The position numbers and the translations under genes are program-made. From Nocardia sienata NBRC 100364 (lineage in GTDB: Bacteria > Actinomycetota > Actinomycetes > Mycobacteriales > Mycobacteriaceae): a stretch of DNA of 64,000 nt. Below the pieces are notes generated by a model that ran no database searches, was not told the DNA's origin, and was given only the letters and a program-made list of their open reading frames with translations. Shown piece by piece: positions 50,206 through 58,700 of the stretch. Positions within the stretch are counted from its first letter, which is position 1, and each line of letters starts with the position of its first letter. The stretch lies in assembly GCF_001613205.1 (NCBI RefSeq), contig NZ_BDBX01000016.1:62001-126000 (forward strand), in the 5' to 3' direction.

Positions 50206-50219
50206 TATGATGCGGCGTG
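50206..50219 (+). promoter_or_regulatory. -10 element and leaderless start of the GNAT gene
   Basis: TATGAT at 50206-50211 ends five bases before the GTG at 50217. That spacing puts transcription start at the initiation codon itself. No Shine-Dalgarno sequence is present. Confidence 0.5.
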
Positions 50220-50984
50220 AGCGTAGACGAATCGGATAGCTGGAGGCTGAGCAGAGCGGTGTCGACCAGCGTCACAGGACTAACCCTGGAGAGCATCAGC
50301 CGGCTACCGGCTCATGCCCGCCGTTGTGTGTTCTGGGAAATGGATCCCGCGGTGGCCGCGGACTCGTGCGGATTCAGCGATCCGGTTTTCGAGAAGGAAG
50401 CCTGGATCTCGACTGTCATGCTCGAATGGGGTTCCTGCGGCCAATTGGCGACCGTCGACGACAAGACCGTCGGCTGCGCCCTCTACGCGCCGCCCCGGGT
50501 CGTTCCGCGTGCCGGCCTCTTCCCCACATCCCCCGTGAGCCCCGACGCGGTACTGCTGACCACCCTCGGCACGGAGTACCCCGACCTGGACGGCGATATC
50601 GCTTACCGCTTGGTGCAGGGCGTGGTCACCGATTTGGTCCGCCGGGGTGTGCGCGCTCTGGAAGCGTTCGGTATCCGCGGGACCCCACCGAGCACCGCCC
50701 TGTCCGATCGGCCCACCGGGACCATGCGCCTGATGGAACGGATCGGCGTCCCCGACCGCGGTTCGCGAGGATCCAGCATGGATTGCAGCCCGCAGAACTG
50801 CATGATCGAATCGGACTTCCTGGAGGAGGTCGGATTCGAGGTGGTGGCACCGCACCACCGTTTCCCGCGGTTGCGGCTCGAACTCGACTCCGACCACGGT
50901 TGGAAGGAAGATGTCGAGCATGCTCTCGATCAGCTGCTGGCGGCTGCGTCGATGACCGTGCCGACCCGGGTCCTCACGCTGTAG
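50217..50984 (+). CDS. GNAT-like acetyltransferase beside parB
   Basis: A 255-residue conserved neighbour of parB in mycobacteria. The central part resembles a GCN5-related acetyltransferase fold (GCALYAPPRVVPRAGLFPTSPVSPDAVLLTTL, then LVQGVVTDLVRRGVRALEAFG), but the acetyl-CoA loop is not canonical. A Cys-containing SMDCSPQNCMIESDFLEEVGF stretch near residue 185 is distinctive. The function is unknown. It converges with cwlM. Confidence 0.78.
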   Translation: MSVDESDSWRLSRAVSTSVTGLTLESISRLPAHARRCVFWEMDPAVAADSCGFSDPVFEKEAWISTVMLEWGSCGQLATVDDKTVGCALYAPPRVVPRAGLFPTSPVSPDAVLLTTLGTEYPDLDGDIAYRLVQGVVTDLVRRGVRALEAFGIRGTPPSTALSDRPTGTMRLMERIGVPDRGSRGSSMDCSPQNCMIESDFLEEVGFEVVAPHHRFPRLRLELDSDHGWKEDVEHALDQLLAAASMTVPTRVLTL

Positions 50985-51011
50985 CAGCCGCTCGGCCGAC
51001 CGGGGAACTCG

Positions 51012-52205
51012 CTAGCCGCTGTCGGCGGCGGCGAGTTCTTCGGCCAGCAGTTCGGCGAAAGTGTATGTGCCGGTGGGCTGATCGTCCTGGCCGAGCAGGT
51101 AGAGGCGCTTCACCGAGATCAGGATCGCTTCCGCGATGACGTCGCGCATCCGGGGGCTGGCCAGCACCGAGGCATCGTACTGGTTGGTGACATAGCCGAG
51201 ATCGACCTGAACAGTCGGCATCTTGGTCAGACGCAGTAGATCCCAGGTACGTGGATGGGTGCGGCAATCCTGCAGCGAGGTACGGGCCACCACCTCACGC
51301 TGGATGAACCCGGCCAGGACCTGGCCGATCATGGACACCGACCCGTGCGAATTACCGAAGTAGAACCCGGCGACGCCGTTGGCCATGGGGCTGGAATTGG
51401 ACGCGCACCGCAGCGAGATCATCAGATCCGCGTCGAAGGCGTTGGAGGTTTCCGCGCGCTCCACATCGGTCGGATTGCTCCCCCACGGGCGGGACAGGAA
51501 GGTTTCCATCCCGGTGGCCGCCATCCGGCCCTCCAACCGGCTGGCCAGATCCCACAGCACCTCCGATTCGTACACGTCTCCGAATTCGGTGGGTATGGCA
51601 CGGCCGCGGTCGTCTCCACCCAGACCCGGATCGATGACGATGCGCTTACCGGTGAGCTGCGGCCCTGCCCGGTGCACCACTTCCTCCTCGGCGATCCGGT
51701 GCGGGTTGCCCCCGGTGACCCGGGCACCGAGCAATTCCAGCGAACGCAGCGTGTCCGGACCGCAGATACCGTCGGCCGACAGGCCGATCTCGCGTTGGAA
51801 CGAGGTCAATCCCTCGTGGGTATGCGGACCGAAGAACCCGTCGACCCGGTGCACGTAGAAGCCGAGGTCCTGCAACCGGCGCTGCAGCGTCGCCACATCG
51901 TCGCCGTAGAGCGGTGCGGAGAGCTGGTAGATGAGGGTGCGGGCGCCCAGCCGATACGACGCCTCTTTCAACGCCCGATAGGTGGCCGGACCGACGACGC
52001 CGTCGACCAGGAGTCCGCGATGCTGCTGAAACGCACGCACCGCGGAATCGAGCGGGTAATCGAAAGTGGCTTCGGTGTCTTTCCAGTATTCGCCCGCGCT
52101 ATCGGTGTCCACGCCGTTGTGCGCGTGCAGGAACCCCAGACTTGCCAGGGTGCTCCGAACCTCTGCTACGGCTGGACCGGTGTCGCCGTGACGAAGTCGG
52201 TGCAT
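51012..52205 (-). CDS. cwlM: CwlM: amidase-like regulator of peptidoglycan synthesis
   Basis: A 397-residue protein with two peptidoglycan-binding domains (about residues 4-80 and 95-160) and a C-terminal amidase_3 fold (about 188-372). It lacks the enzyme's zinc and catalytic residues: DPGL with Leu195 for the first His, SLRC with Arg266 for the second, Asp335 for the final Glu; Glu213 remains. In mycobacteria CwlM has no needed amidase activity: phosphorylated by PknB, it activates MurA, and it interacts with MurJ. No signal peptide is seen, fitting a cytoplasmic role. Confidence 0.93.
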   Translation of the reverse strand: MHRLRHGDTGPAVAEVRSTLASLGFLHAHNGVDTDSAGEYWKDTEATFDYPLDSAVRAFQQHRGLLVDGVVGPATYRALKEASYRLGARTLIYQLSAPLYGDDVATLQRRLQDLGFYVHRVDGFFGPHTHEGLTSFQREIGLSADGICGPDTLRSLELLGARVTGGNPHRIAEEEVVHRAGPQLTGKRIVIDPGLGGDDRGRAIPTEFGDVYESEVLWDLASRLEGRMAATGMETFLSRPWGSNPTDVERAETSNAFDADLMISLRCASNSSPMANGVAGFYFGNSHGSVSMIGQVLAGFIQREVVARTSLQDCRTHPRTWDLLRLTKMPTVQVDLGYVTNQYDASVLASPRMRDVIAEAILISVKRLYLLGQDDQPTGTYTFAELLAEELAAADSG

Positions 52206-52380
52206 GCGTGAGGGCCCTTCCTTCCGTCAATCCCGGGTACCCACTCATGCGACGGCCTACACCCTCGCACGACGGAGCGTGGTCGATTCTGTCAGACCCG
52301 GACCGGAATTCGACAATCTTGGTCAGGGCATACTACGGCGCGTCGCCGTGTCACGGCCGCCTGTTGGCGTATTCGAGACG

Positions 52381-52713
52381 TCAGATCACGTCTTCGAGTT
52401 CCCGCAGGAGAGCGGCCTTGCCCTTGGCTCCGACGATCTGTTTCACCGGCTTGCCACCGGCAAAAAGAATCATAGTCGGGATGCTCATCACCTGATAATC
52501 GCGGGCGGTCTCGGGATTGGCGTCGATGTCCAGTTTGGCCACCGTCAGTTTCTCGCCGTGCGAGCCGGCGATCTCCTCCAGCACCGGGGCGACCATCTTG
52601 CACGGCCCGCACCAGGTGGCCCAGAAATCGACCAGCACCGGCTTCTCGCTCAGCAGCACATCGTCGGCGAACGACTTGTCGGTGACGGTGACCGTGTTGG
52701 TGCTTTCGGACAT
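52381..52713 (-). CDS. trxA: Thioredoxin
   Basis: A 110-residue thiol-disulfide carrier with the active site WCGPC in LVDFWATWCGPCKM and the cis-Pro loop SIPTMILF. It lies 42 bases downstream of trxB, so the reductase and its substrate are co-transcribed. The gap to cwlM (52206-52380) holds no recognisable gene or element. Confidence 0.97.
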   Translation of the reverse strand: MSESTNTVTVTDKSFADDVLLSEKPVLVDFWATWCGPCKMVAPVLEEIAGSHGEKLTVAKLDIDANPETARDYQVMSIPTMILFAGGKPVKQIVGAKGKAALLRELEDVI

Positions 52714-52755
52714 GGGTGTTCTCCTCGATCTTCCCGGACGCGACGCGCCCGCGGG

Positions 52756-53745
52756 TCAGTTCGCTACGGCGACGTCGACCGGCTGGTCGGCATTCCGGAG
52801 CGTATTGCTGGTGATATCGCCCCTTTCGGCGAGCCAGCGTTCGGCGTCGATGGCGGCGCGGCAGCCCGTGCCGGCGGCGGTGATCGCCTGCATATAAGTG
52901 TGGTCGACCAGGTCACCGGCGGCGAAGACGCCCTCGACGGTGGTCTGGGTGCCCGGTTCACGGACCTGCACGTATCCCTCGGCGTTCAGCTCGACCTGGC
53001 CGCGGACGAGTTCGCTGCGCGGATCGTGACCGATGGCCACGAACAGGCCCGTGGCGGCGAGCTCGGAGGTTTCGCCGGTCCGAGTGTCCCGCAGGGTCAG
53101 CGAGGTGACGCTGGTCTCGCCGTGTACCCGCACGACTTCGGCATTGAGGTGGAAGCGGATCTTCTCGTTGGCCTTGGCGCGTTCGAGCATGATGCGGGAG
53201 GCGCGGAACTCTTCGCGCCGGTGCACCACGGTGACACTGGCCGCGAATTTGGTGAGGAAGATCGCCTCTTCCATCGCCGAGTCGCCGCCGCCGACCACCA
53301 CGATGTCCTGGCCCTTGAAGAAGAAGCCGTCGCAGGTGGCGCACGCGCTCACACCGCGACCGAGCAGATCCTGCTCGCCGGGGACATCGAGGTAGCGGGC
53401 GGCCGAACCCATGGCGAGGATCACCGCGTGCGATTCGTACACATCCTCGCCCACGGTGATCTTCTTCACCGGGCCGCTCAGATCGATCGCGTCCACATCT
53501 TCGGTGCGGATATCGGCGCCGAAGCGTTTCGCCTGCTCGCGCATCTGTTCCATGAGGTCGGGGCCCATGATGCCGTCGCGGAAACCCGGGAAGTTCTCCA
53601 CCTCCGTGGTGGTCATCAGCGCGCCGCCGAATTGGGTGCCCTCGAAGACCAGCGGCTGGAGTTCGGCGCGGGCGGCGTACACGGCGGCGGTGTAACCGGC
53701 CGGTCCGGAGCCGACGATGATCAGGTCGCGAACTGGCGTGCTCAT
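52756..53745 (-). CDS. trxB: Thioredoxin-disulfide reductase
   Basis: A 329-residue FAD/NADPH flavoenzyme regenerating thioredoxin. It shows the FAD motif [15 protein letters not shown], redox pair CATC in [16 protein letters not shown] motif [12 protein letters not shown] and the C-terminal FAD-binding [23 protein letters not shown]. The ATG is at 53745. Confidence 0.97.
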   Translation of the reverse strand: MSTPVRDLIIVGSGPAGYTAAVYAARAELQPLVFEGTQFGGALMTTTEVENFPGFRDGIMGPDLMEQMREQAKRFGADIRTEDVDAIDLSGPVKKITVGEDVYESHAVILAMGSAARYLDVPGEQDLLGRGVSACATCDGFFFKGQDIVVVGGGDSAMEEAIFLTKFAASVTVVHRREEFRASRIMLERAKANEKIRFHLNAEVVRVHGETSVTSLTLRDTRTGETSELAATGLFVAIGHDPRSELVRGQVELNAEGYVQVREPGTQTTVEGVFAAGDLVDHTYMQAITAAGTGCRAAIDAERWLAERGDITSNTLRNADQPVDVAVAN

Positions 53746-53820
53746 GGGACCCTTCCAGAAAAGCTAGCGGGGACGATTCGGTCAACAACAGGGTAGACGC
53801 GCTTTGTTCCCGGCCCCCGC

Positions 53821-53838
53821 GCCCGCCGGGCGGCGGGC
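53821..53838 (-). terminator. GC hairpin after the anti-sigma gene
   Basis: GCCCGCC pairs with GGCGGGC around GGGC, between the anti-sigma gene and trxB on the same strand. There is no T run. Confidence 0.5.
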
Positions 53839-53888
53839 CTCCCACAGGCCTCGTACGGTCGCAGCGCAGGCGGGGCGATGGGCGATGC

Positions 53889-54749
53889 CTAGCCGATATC
53901 GGTGGGGGTGGCGAGAACCTCGGGGTTACCGGGGGCGCAGCCGGGGCCGACCACCAGGGCGGTGATCTGCGCTCCATTGCGGCCGCCGACCAGGATGAGG
54001 ACCGCTTCGCGGCCGCGGAAGTCCATATCGGCCGACCCCAGCACCGGACGATCTATTCCGGCGGCCGCTACGCAGGCGGTGAGTGCTGCGGGATCGGCGA
54101 GGCGACCGCCGACGTCGTTGCGGCCGAGCGCGCGCAGCGCCACCGCCGTATCGAGCCCGGGGCCCGGTTCGGTACTCGCGGAGGGCGGTGGGGCCGCTGT
54201 GGGTGTGGTGCCGGTACCGGAACCACCGACGGTGAAGAACGCGGCACCGATGGCGACCACGAGCACGGCCGCGGCGGCGACCCCGGCCGCGAGACGGCGC
54301 CGCCTGCGGTGGGCATCCAGGGAGACGGGGGCGGTGAGACCCGCGGGCTCGAAAGCTGTTCCGGCGCCGGCCTGGTCGAGCGCTGGGGGCGGGGAACCGA
54401 GTGCCGGCGGTGGGAAATCGGCAGGATTCGGTGGCGATGCCGGCGGTGGATCGGGGAGGCTGTTCCCCGCCGTAGCGGTTCCGGAGCCGCTTCCCGGCCG
54501 GCCCAGCGATTCGGCCAGTGCGTCCAGGCGGGCGGCGATATCACCGGGAATCGGGCGGGTGATCCGCTCGGCGGCGCCCAGGGCCGCCAGCGACCCGCGG
54601 AGCTCGTCCAGCGAGTCGAGATAGCGTTTCGCCTCTGGGTCGCGCTGGACCGCGGGCCACAGGCGAGCACTGAGCTCCGGATCGATATTTCCGGCGTGCA
54701 GGTCGGCGAGCAACTCCGCCGGGAAAGGAGGTTGCGGAATGGGGCTCAT
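53889..54749 (-). CDS. Putative anti-sigma-M factor
   Basis: A 286-residue membrane protein directly downstream of sigM. An N-terminal cytoplasmic region (about residues 1-75, PELSARLWPAVQRDPEAKRYLDSLDELRGSLAAL) resembles the anti-sigma helix bundle. A Pro-rich linker, one transmembrane helix at about 155-178 and an extracytoplasmic domain with two Cys follow. The position matches the mycobacterial RsmA anti-sigma gene. The ATG at 54749 is chosen over a GTG at 54758 that abuts the GGAGG ribosome site. Confidence 0.85.
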   Translation of the reverse strand: MSPIPQPPFPAELLADLHAGNIDPELSARLWPAVQRDPEAKRYLDSLDELRGSLAALGAAERITRPIPGDIAARLDALAESLGRPGSGSGTATAGNSLPDPPPASPPNPADFPPPALGSPPPALDQAGAGTAFEPAGLTAPVSLDAHRRRRRLAAGVAAAAVLVVAIGAAFFTVGGSGTGTTPTAAPPPSASTEPGPGLDTAVALRALGRNDVGGRLADPAALTACVAAAGIDRPVLGSADMDFRGREAVLILVGGRNGAQITALVVGPGCAPGNPEVLATPTDIG

Positions 54750-54880
54750 GACCTGCACACCTCCAATGCTGCTGCGTCCATCTGACTCGGATACCGATTC
54801 CTGCGGCCGGTTTTTCTGTACTCCCTCGGGTACATACCGTTCGGGAGGAAAAATGTGTCACTTGTACTGACGCGACAGAA

Positions 54881-55498
54881 CTACATCTGGTTCCTCTCCA
54901 CATGCAGAGAATCCAGTTCGGTCTTCAGGCGCTGCCGGGCCCGCGCACATCTGCTCTTGACGGTGCCCACCGGAACACCGAGTAGTTCCGCGGCGTCGGC
55001 GACGCTGTACCCTTCCACGTCGACCGCCACGACCGCCGCCCGCTGGTCGGGTGGAAGCCGGAAAAGCGCGCGTTCGAGCACCAGCGAGATATCGACCCGG
55101 CTGTAATCGTCCGAGTCGTCGGAGATCTCGGGCCAGACCTCCGGCGCCAGGAACAGCGTGGGCCGTGCGCGGTTGCGGCGGATGCGATCGAGGCAGGCAT
55201 TCACCACGATCCGGTGCAGCCAGGTGCGCACCCCGGATTCCGCCCGGAAGGACCCGGCGTTGCGGTGTGCGGACAGCAGCGCCTCCTGCAGGGCGTCGGC
55301 CGCGTCCTCCGGGGTGTAGCAGACGCGTACCGCGGTCTGCCACAGATGATCGTTGTGCCTGCGGATCAGTTCGGCGAAAGCATGCGGTGCACCGTTCGCG
55401 TGGGCCCGCAGCAGATCTGTATCGGTTGTCGTATCCAGCTGGGATTCCCCTGTTCCCACCGCGGTGGTTCGTGTCCGCGCACGACCCCCCGCGTTCAC
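54881..55498 (-). CDS. sigM: ECF-family RNA polymerase sigma factor SigM
   Basis: An extracytoplasmic-function sigma factor. Region 2 includes LIRRHNDHLWQTAVRVCYTPEDAADALQEALLSAHR and region 4 LPPDQRAAVVAVDVEGYSVADAAELLGVPVGTVKSRCARARQRL. The start is uncertain: GTG at 55498 gives 205 residues; a GTG at 55459 or even CTG at 55438 are possible. The identity as SigM rests on synteny with trxB/trxA and murJ. It is held inactive by the following membrane anti-sigma. Confidence 0.9.
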   Translation of the reverse strand: MNAGGRARTRTTAVGTGESQLDTTTDTDLLRAHANGAPHAFAELIRRHNDHLWQTAVRVCYTPEDAADALQEALLSAHRNAGSFRAESGVRTWLHRIVVNACLDRIRRNRARPTLFLAPEVWPEISDDSDDYSRVDISLVLERALFRLPPDQRAAVVAVDVEGYSVADAAELLGVPVGTVKSRCARARQRLKTELDSLHVERNQM

Positions 55499-55723
55499 TT
55501 CGGACGCCAATAGCCAACCCCTTGGACAGCGCTCACGGCAGCGACGACAGCCGGTGATCCGGTACCGACAATCACTGCGGTGGGCAGCGTGCGGAATCGA
55601 ACCCCTGATCCCGCCGGGCTCCCTGCTGAGAGCGCGGAGCGCGATCATATCCCGGCAATCGATTCGGCGGCAACCGATCTCGGCCCACACGCGTGCACGT
55701 GCAGGCCACTCGGCACGCACCGA

Positions 55724-58700
55724 TCAGCGTTCGGCTTCGAACCCGAGTTCGGCGATGGAGCTCTGGAACTGCGCGCCCGAATTACCCAGTCCGGTAACCC
55801 AGATGAGGACGTAGCGCGCCGCTTGATCGGTCTGGATCGGAACCTCGGTCACCCCGTCGCCCAGGACGGCCGTGCCGACGAGCTGGGTCTGATCGAGGGT
55901 GGCCGCCTCGGTGGGCGAGGTACGGATCTCGACACTGGTTCCCGGGGTGGAGGAGGTGATCGAGACCTTGGTCAGCGTTGCGGGACTGGGCAGCGTGGCC
56001 AGCAGTCCGACGCCCTTCTTCAGCGCCGGGAACTGCTGGAAGTACTGGTCGGTGCGCCAGGAGGTCGCCGGATCGCCGTCCGTGGTGGTGGCGGCGCCGG
56101 ACGGATCGTCGGGGGTGCCCTCCGGGGAGAACACGACCACTCCGCTCGCCGGCACCGGTACCCCGTCGGCCGCGGCGGGCGCCGACGACGGCCCTGCCGG
56201 TGTCTCCGAGGCATCCGGTGCGCGGCTGGTGGTGAGACCGATGACCTTCTGCTCGTTGAGCGGCTCGCTGGAGCTACCCGGGGCGAATACGCTGACCAGC
56301 CACCAGATGACGATGCCGACGACCAGGGCGGTGAGTATGCCCAGGGCCACCATGATCCACATCATCCGCTGCGATTTCTCGCGTTCGGCGGCGAGCAGTT
56401 CCGGATCGGCCAGCGATTCCTCGACCGGCGCCGGGGCCCGCTGCCCGAGCCGCAGCACCGGAATGAAATCGGTCTTCTGGTCCACCACCGACGCCTGCTC
56501 CAGCACATGCTGGATGGTGGCGGCGGTCCGGACGCCCTTGTCGGGCTCCAGTGACCGCACCGCCACCGCGGAGATCTCGAACGGGACCTCGGGCCGGATC
56601 TGGCGGGGTTCCACCGGAGTGCCGTCGGGGCCGAAATCGGCCGGGCGTAGGCCGCCGACCGTCGCGGCGGTACCGAATGTGGCGTCCTGGCGCAGCGGCC
56701 AGCGGGCGGTCATGAGGGCGTACAGCATGGCGCCCAGGCCGCGGACATCGCTTTGCGGATCCGCGTCGCCCAGGGTGCCGGGGAAGGCCAGTACCGCATC
56801 GCCGGATGCGCTGATGCGGATCCGGTCCGGATGGTCGATGGACAGGGCTCCCCCGCTGCGGTGGGCCATTTCGGTGGCCGAGGCGAGGACGCGGATGGCG
56901 CGCGCGGCACCGATCGGCGACGGGACGGTTTCGGCCATTTCGCGCAGCGAACGGCCCGGGGTCCACTCGGCGACCACGATGCCGCCGGAACTACCGCGCA
57001 CCACGTCCAGCACCCGGGCCAGACCCGGGGAGTTGATCCGGCCCAGCCGCAGGGTCCGGGACAGAATCGCCTGCGGGCCGTCCTGACCGGAATTACCGGC
57101 GGCCTTCTGATCGGCGTCGACGAAGGTCAGCGCGACCTCCCGGTCGAGCTTGATATCGAGCGCCTGCCAGAACCGCAGCCCGCGGGCTCCGCCGTGTCCG
57201 GCCAGCAGCCGGTAACGGCCACCGGCGACCGAGGCGCCGGGAATGAGCTCGGGCCCGCGCTGAACCCGGCTGGACCGGGTCATCGGCGGGACCGGGACCA
57301 TGCCGGTGTCGTAGACCGAGTCGGTGGCCGAGACCGTCGCACCGGCCTGGTGTAGTTGCTCTTCCGACAGGTGTTCGCCGGGTTCCTCCGGTTCGTATCC
57401 GTCGTCCGATTCGCGCGGGGATCGCGCGGTTTCGTCGTCGGAGTAGGCCCCCGATTCCATCCGCGGCTCCGCCGGATACGCCGGATCGTGCGCGGCCGGC
57501 CCACCGACCCCGCGCCGAGTGTGCGGGTCGCCCGGTGCCGTCTGCTCCGGGGGAACATCGGTGGACAGGCGACCGCTCGCCGGATTCGAGGAAGAATCGG
57601 CGGCTGGGCGCTCGCCCACCGCGTCGTCGCTCACCCTCGGACCTCCTTCGCCCTGGTATGCCGCAACTTCAGCGGTCCTGCCTCTTGTGCTCGTCTGCCG
57701 AACAGGGTACGGGAACTGACCCGAGCCGGTGCGATCAACCGAGTCCGGCCGGATCACCGGCAGCACCATGGTGCTCTGTGCGTCCATGGCCGAGTCGAAG
57801 CCGGAGTACGCCAGGTACGGATCCGGCCGGTGCAGAACGCGGGTCGCGTATTCGTCCTCGGCGGGTCCGAGGTCGATCTCGGGGGCCGGCGGGGTGATGC
57901 CGAGGCGGCGGGAGACTGCCACCGTGATCGCGACGACCTCGGGGATACCGGCCAGTCGCATCAGCCCGAACGCCACCGCGAACATGACGATCGCGGTGAT
58001 ACCCACCCGGATGAACGATCCGGGACCGCCGAGTGATTCGGTCAGCCGGTCCAATCCCATGACCCGGTCCGCGATGAGCATGACGGCGCCGCCTGCCAGC
58101 GAGGCCAGCAACACTCGGCTGACCGTCCGCCCGACATTGGCCATCCGCAGATCACCCAAACTGCGGTGCAGCAGAAAACCACCGATCACCGCGCCGGTGG
58201 TGAAGCCGAGGCCGGTGGCGACGCCGAGCACGATAACCACCTGCTGACTGCTGTCGGCGATGACCGGGGCCAGCGCCGAGAACAGGATTTTGATGGTGGT
58301 GATGCCCAGGATGATCCAGGTGGGTGTCCACGCTTGTTCGCGGGCGTAGAACACGCGTAGATGGATCAGCACCAGCGAGTACGGGATCAGGGTGAACGCC
58401 GAGAAGCTCACGGCGGTACCGAGCCGGGAGGCGTCCTCGGCGAACCGAGCGTAGCCGAACAGCGCGTCGCCGACCTGTGGACCGGCGATCGTCAGGAAGG
58501 TGACGATGGGGATCAGCGCGATCATGGTCAGCCGGGTGGCGGCCGAGAGATCGTCGACCACCGCGGGGGTGTCGTCGTTGGCGGCATTGCGGCTCAGCCG
58601 GGGCATGATCGCGGTGAGCAGGGTGACGCCGATGACGCCGTAGGGCAGCTGGAGCAGCAGCCAGGCGTTCTGGTAGATCGCCGGGCCCGCCTCGTCGGCC

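Noticed and set aside
55580..55660. tRNA-like sequence with a T-loop resemblance upstream of sigM
   Set aside because: The GTTCGATT loop is present, but the T stem and other arms do not pair.
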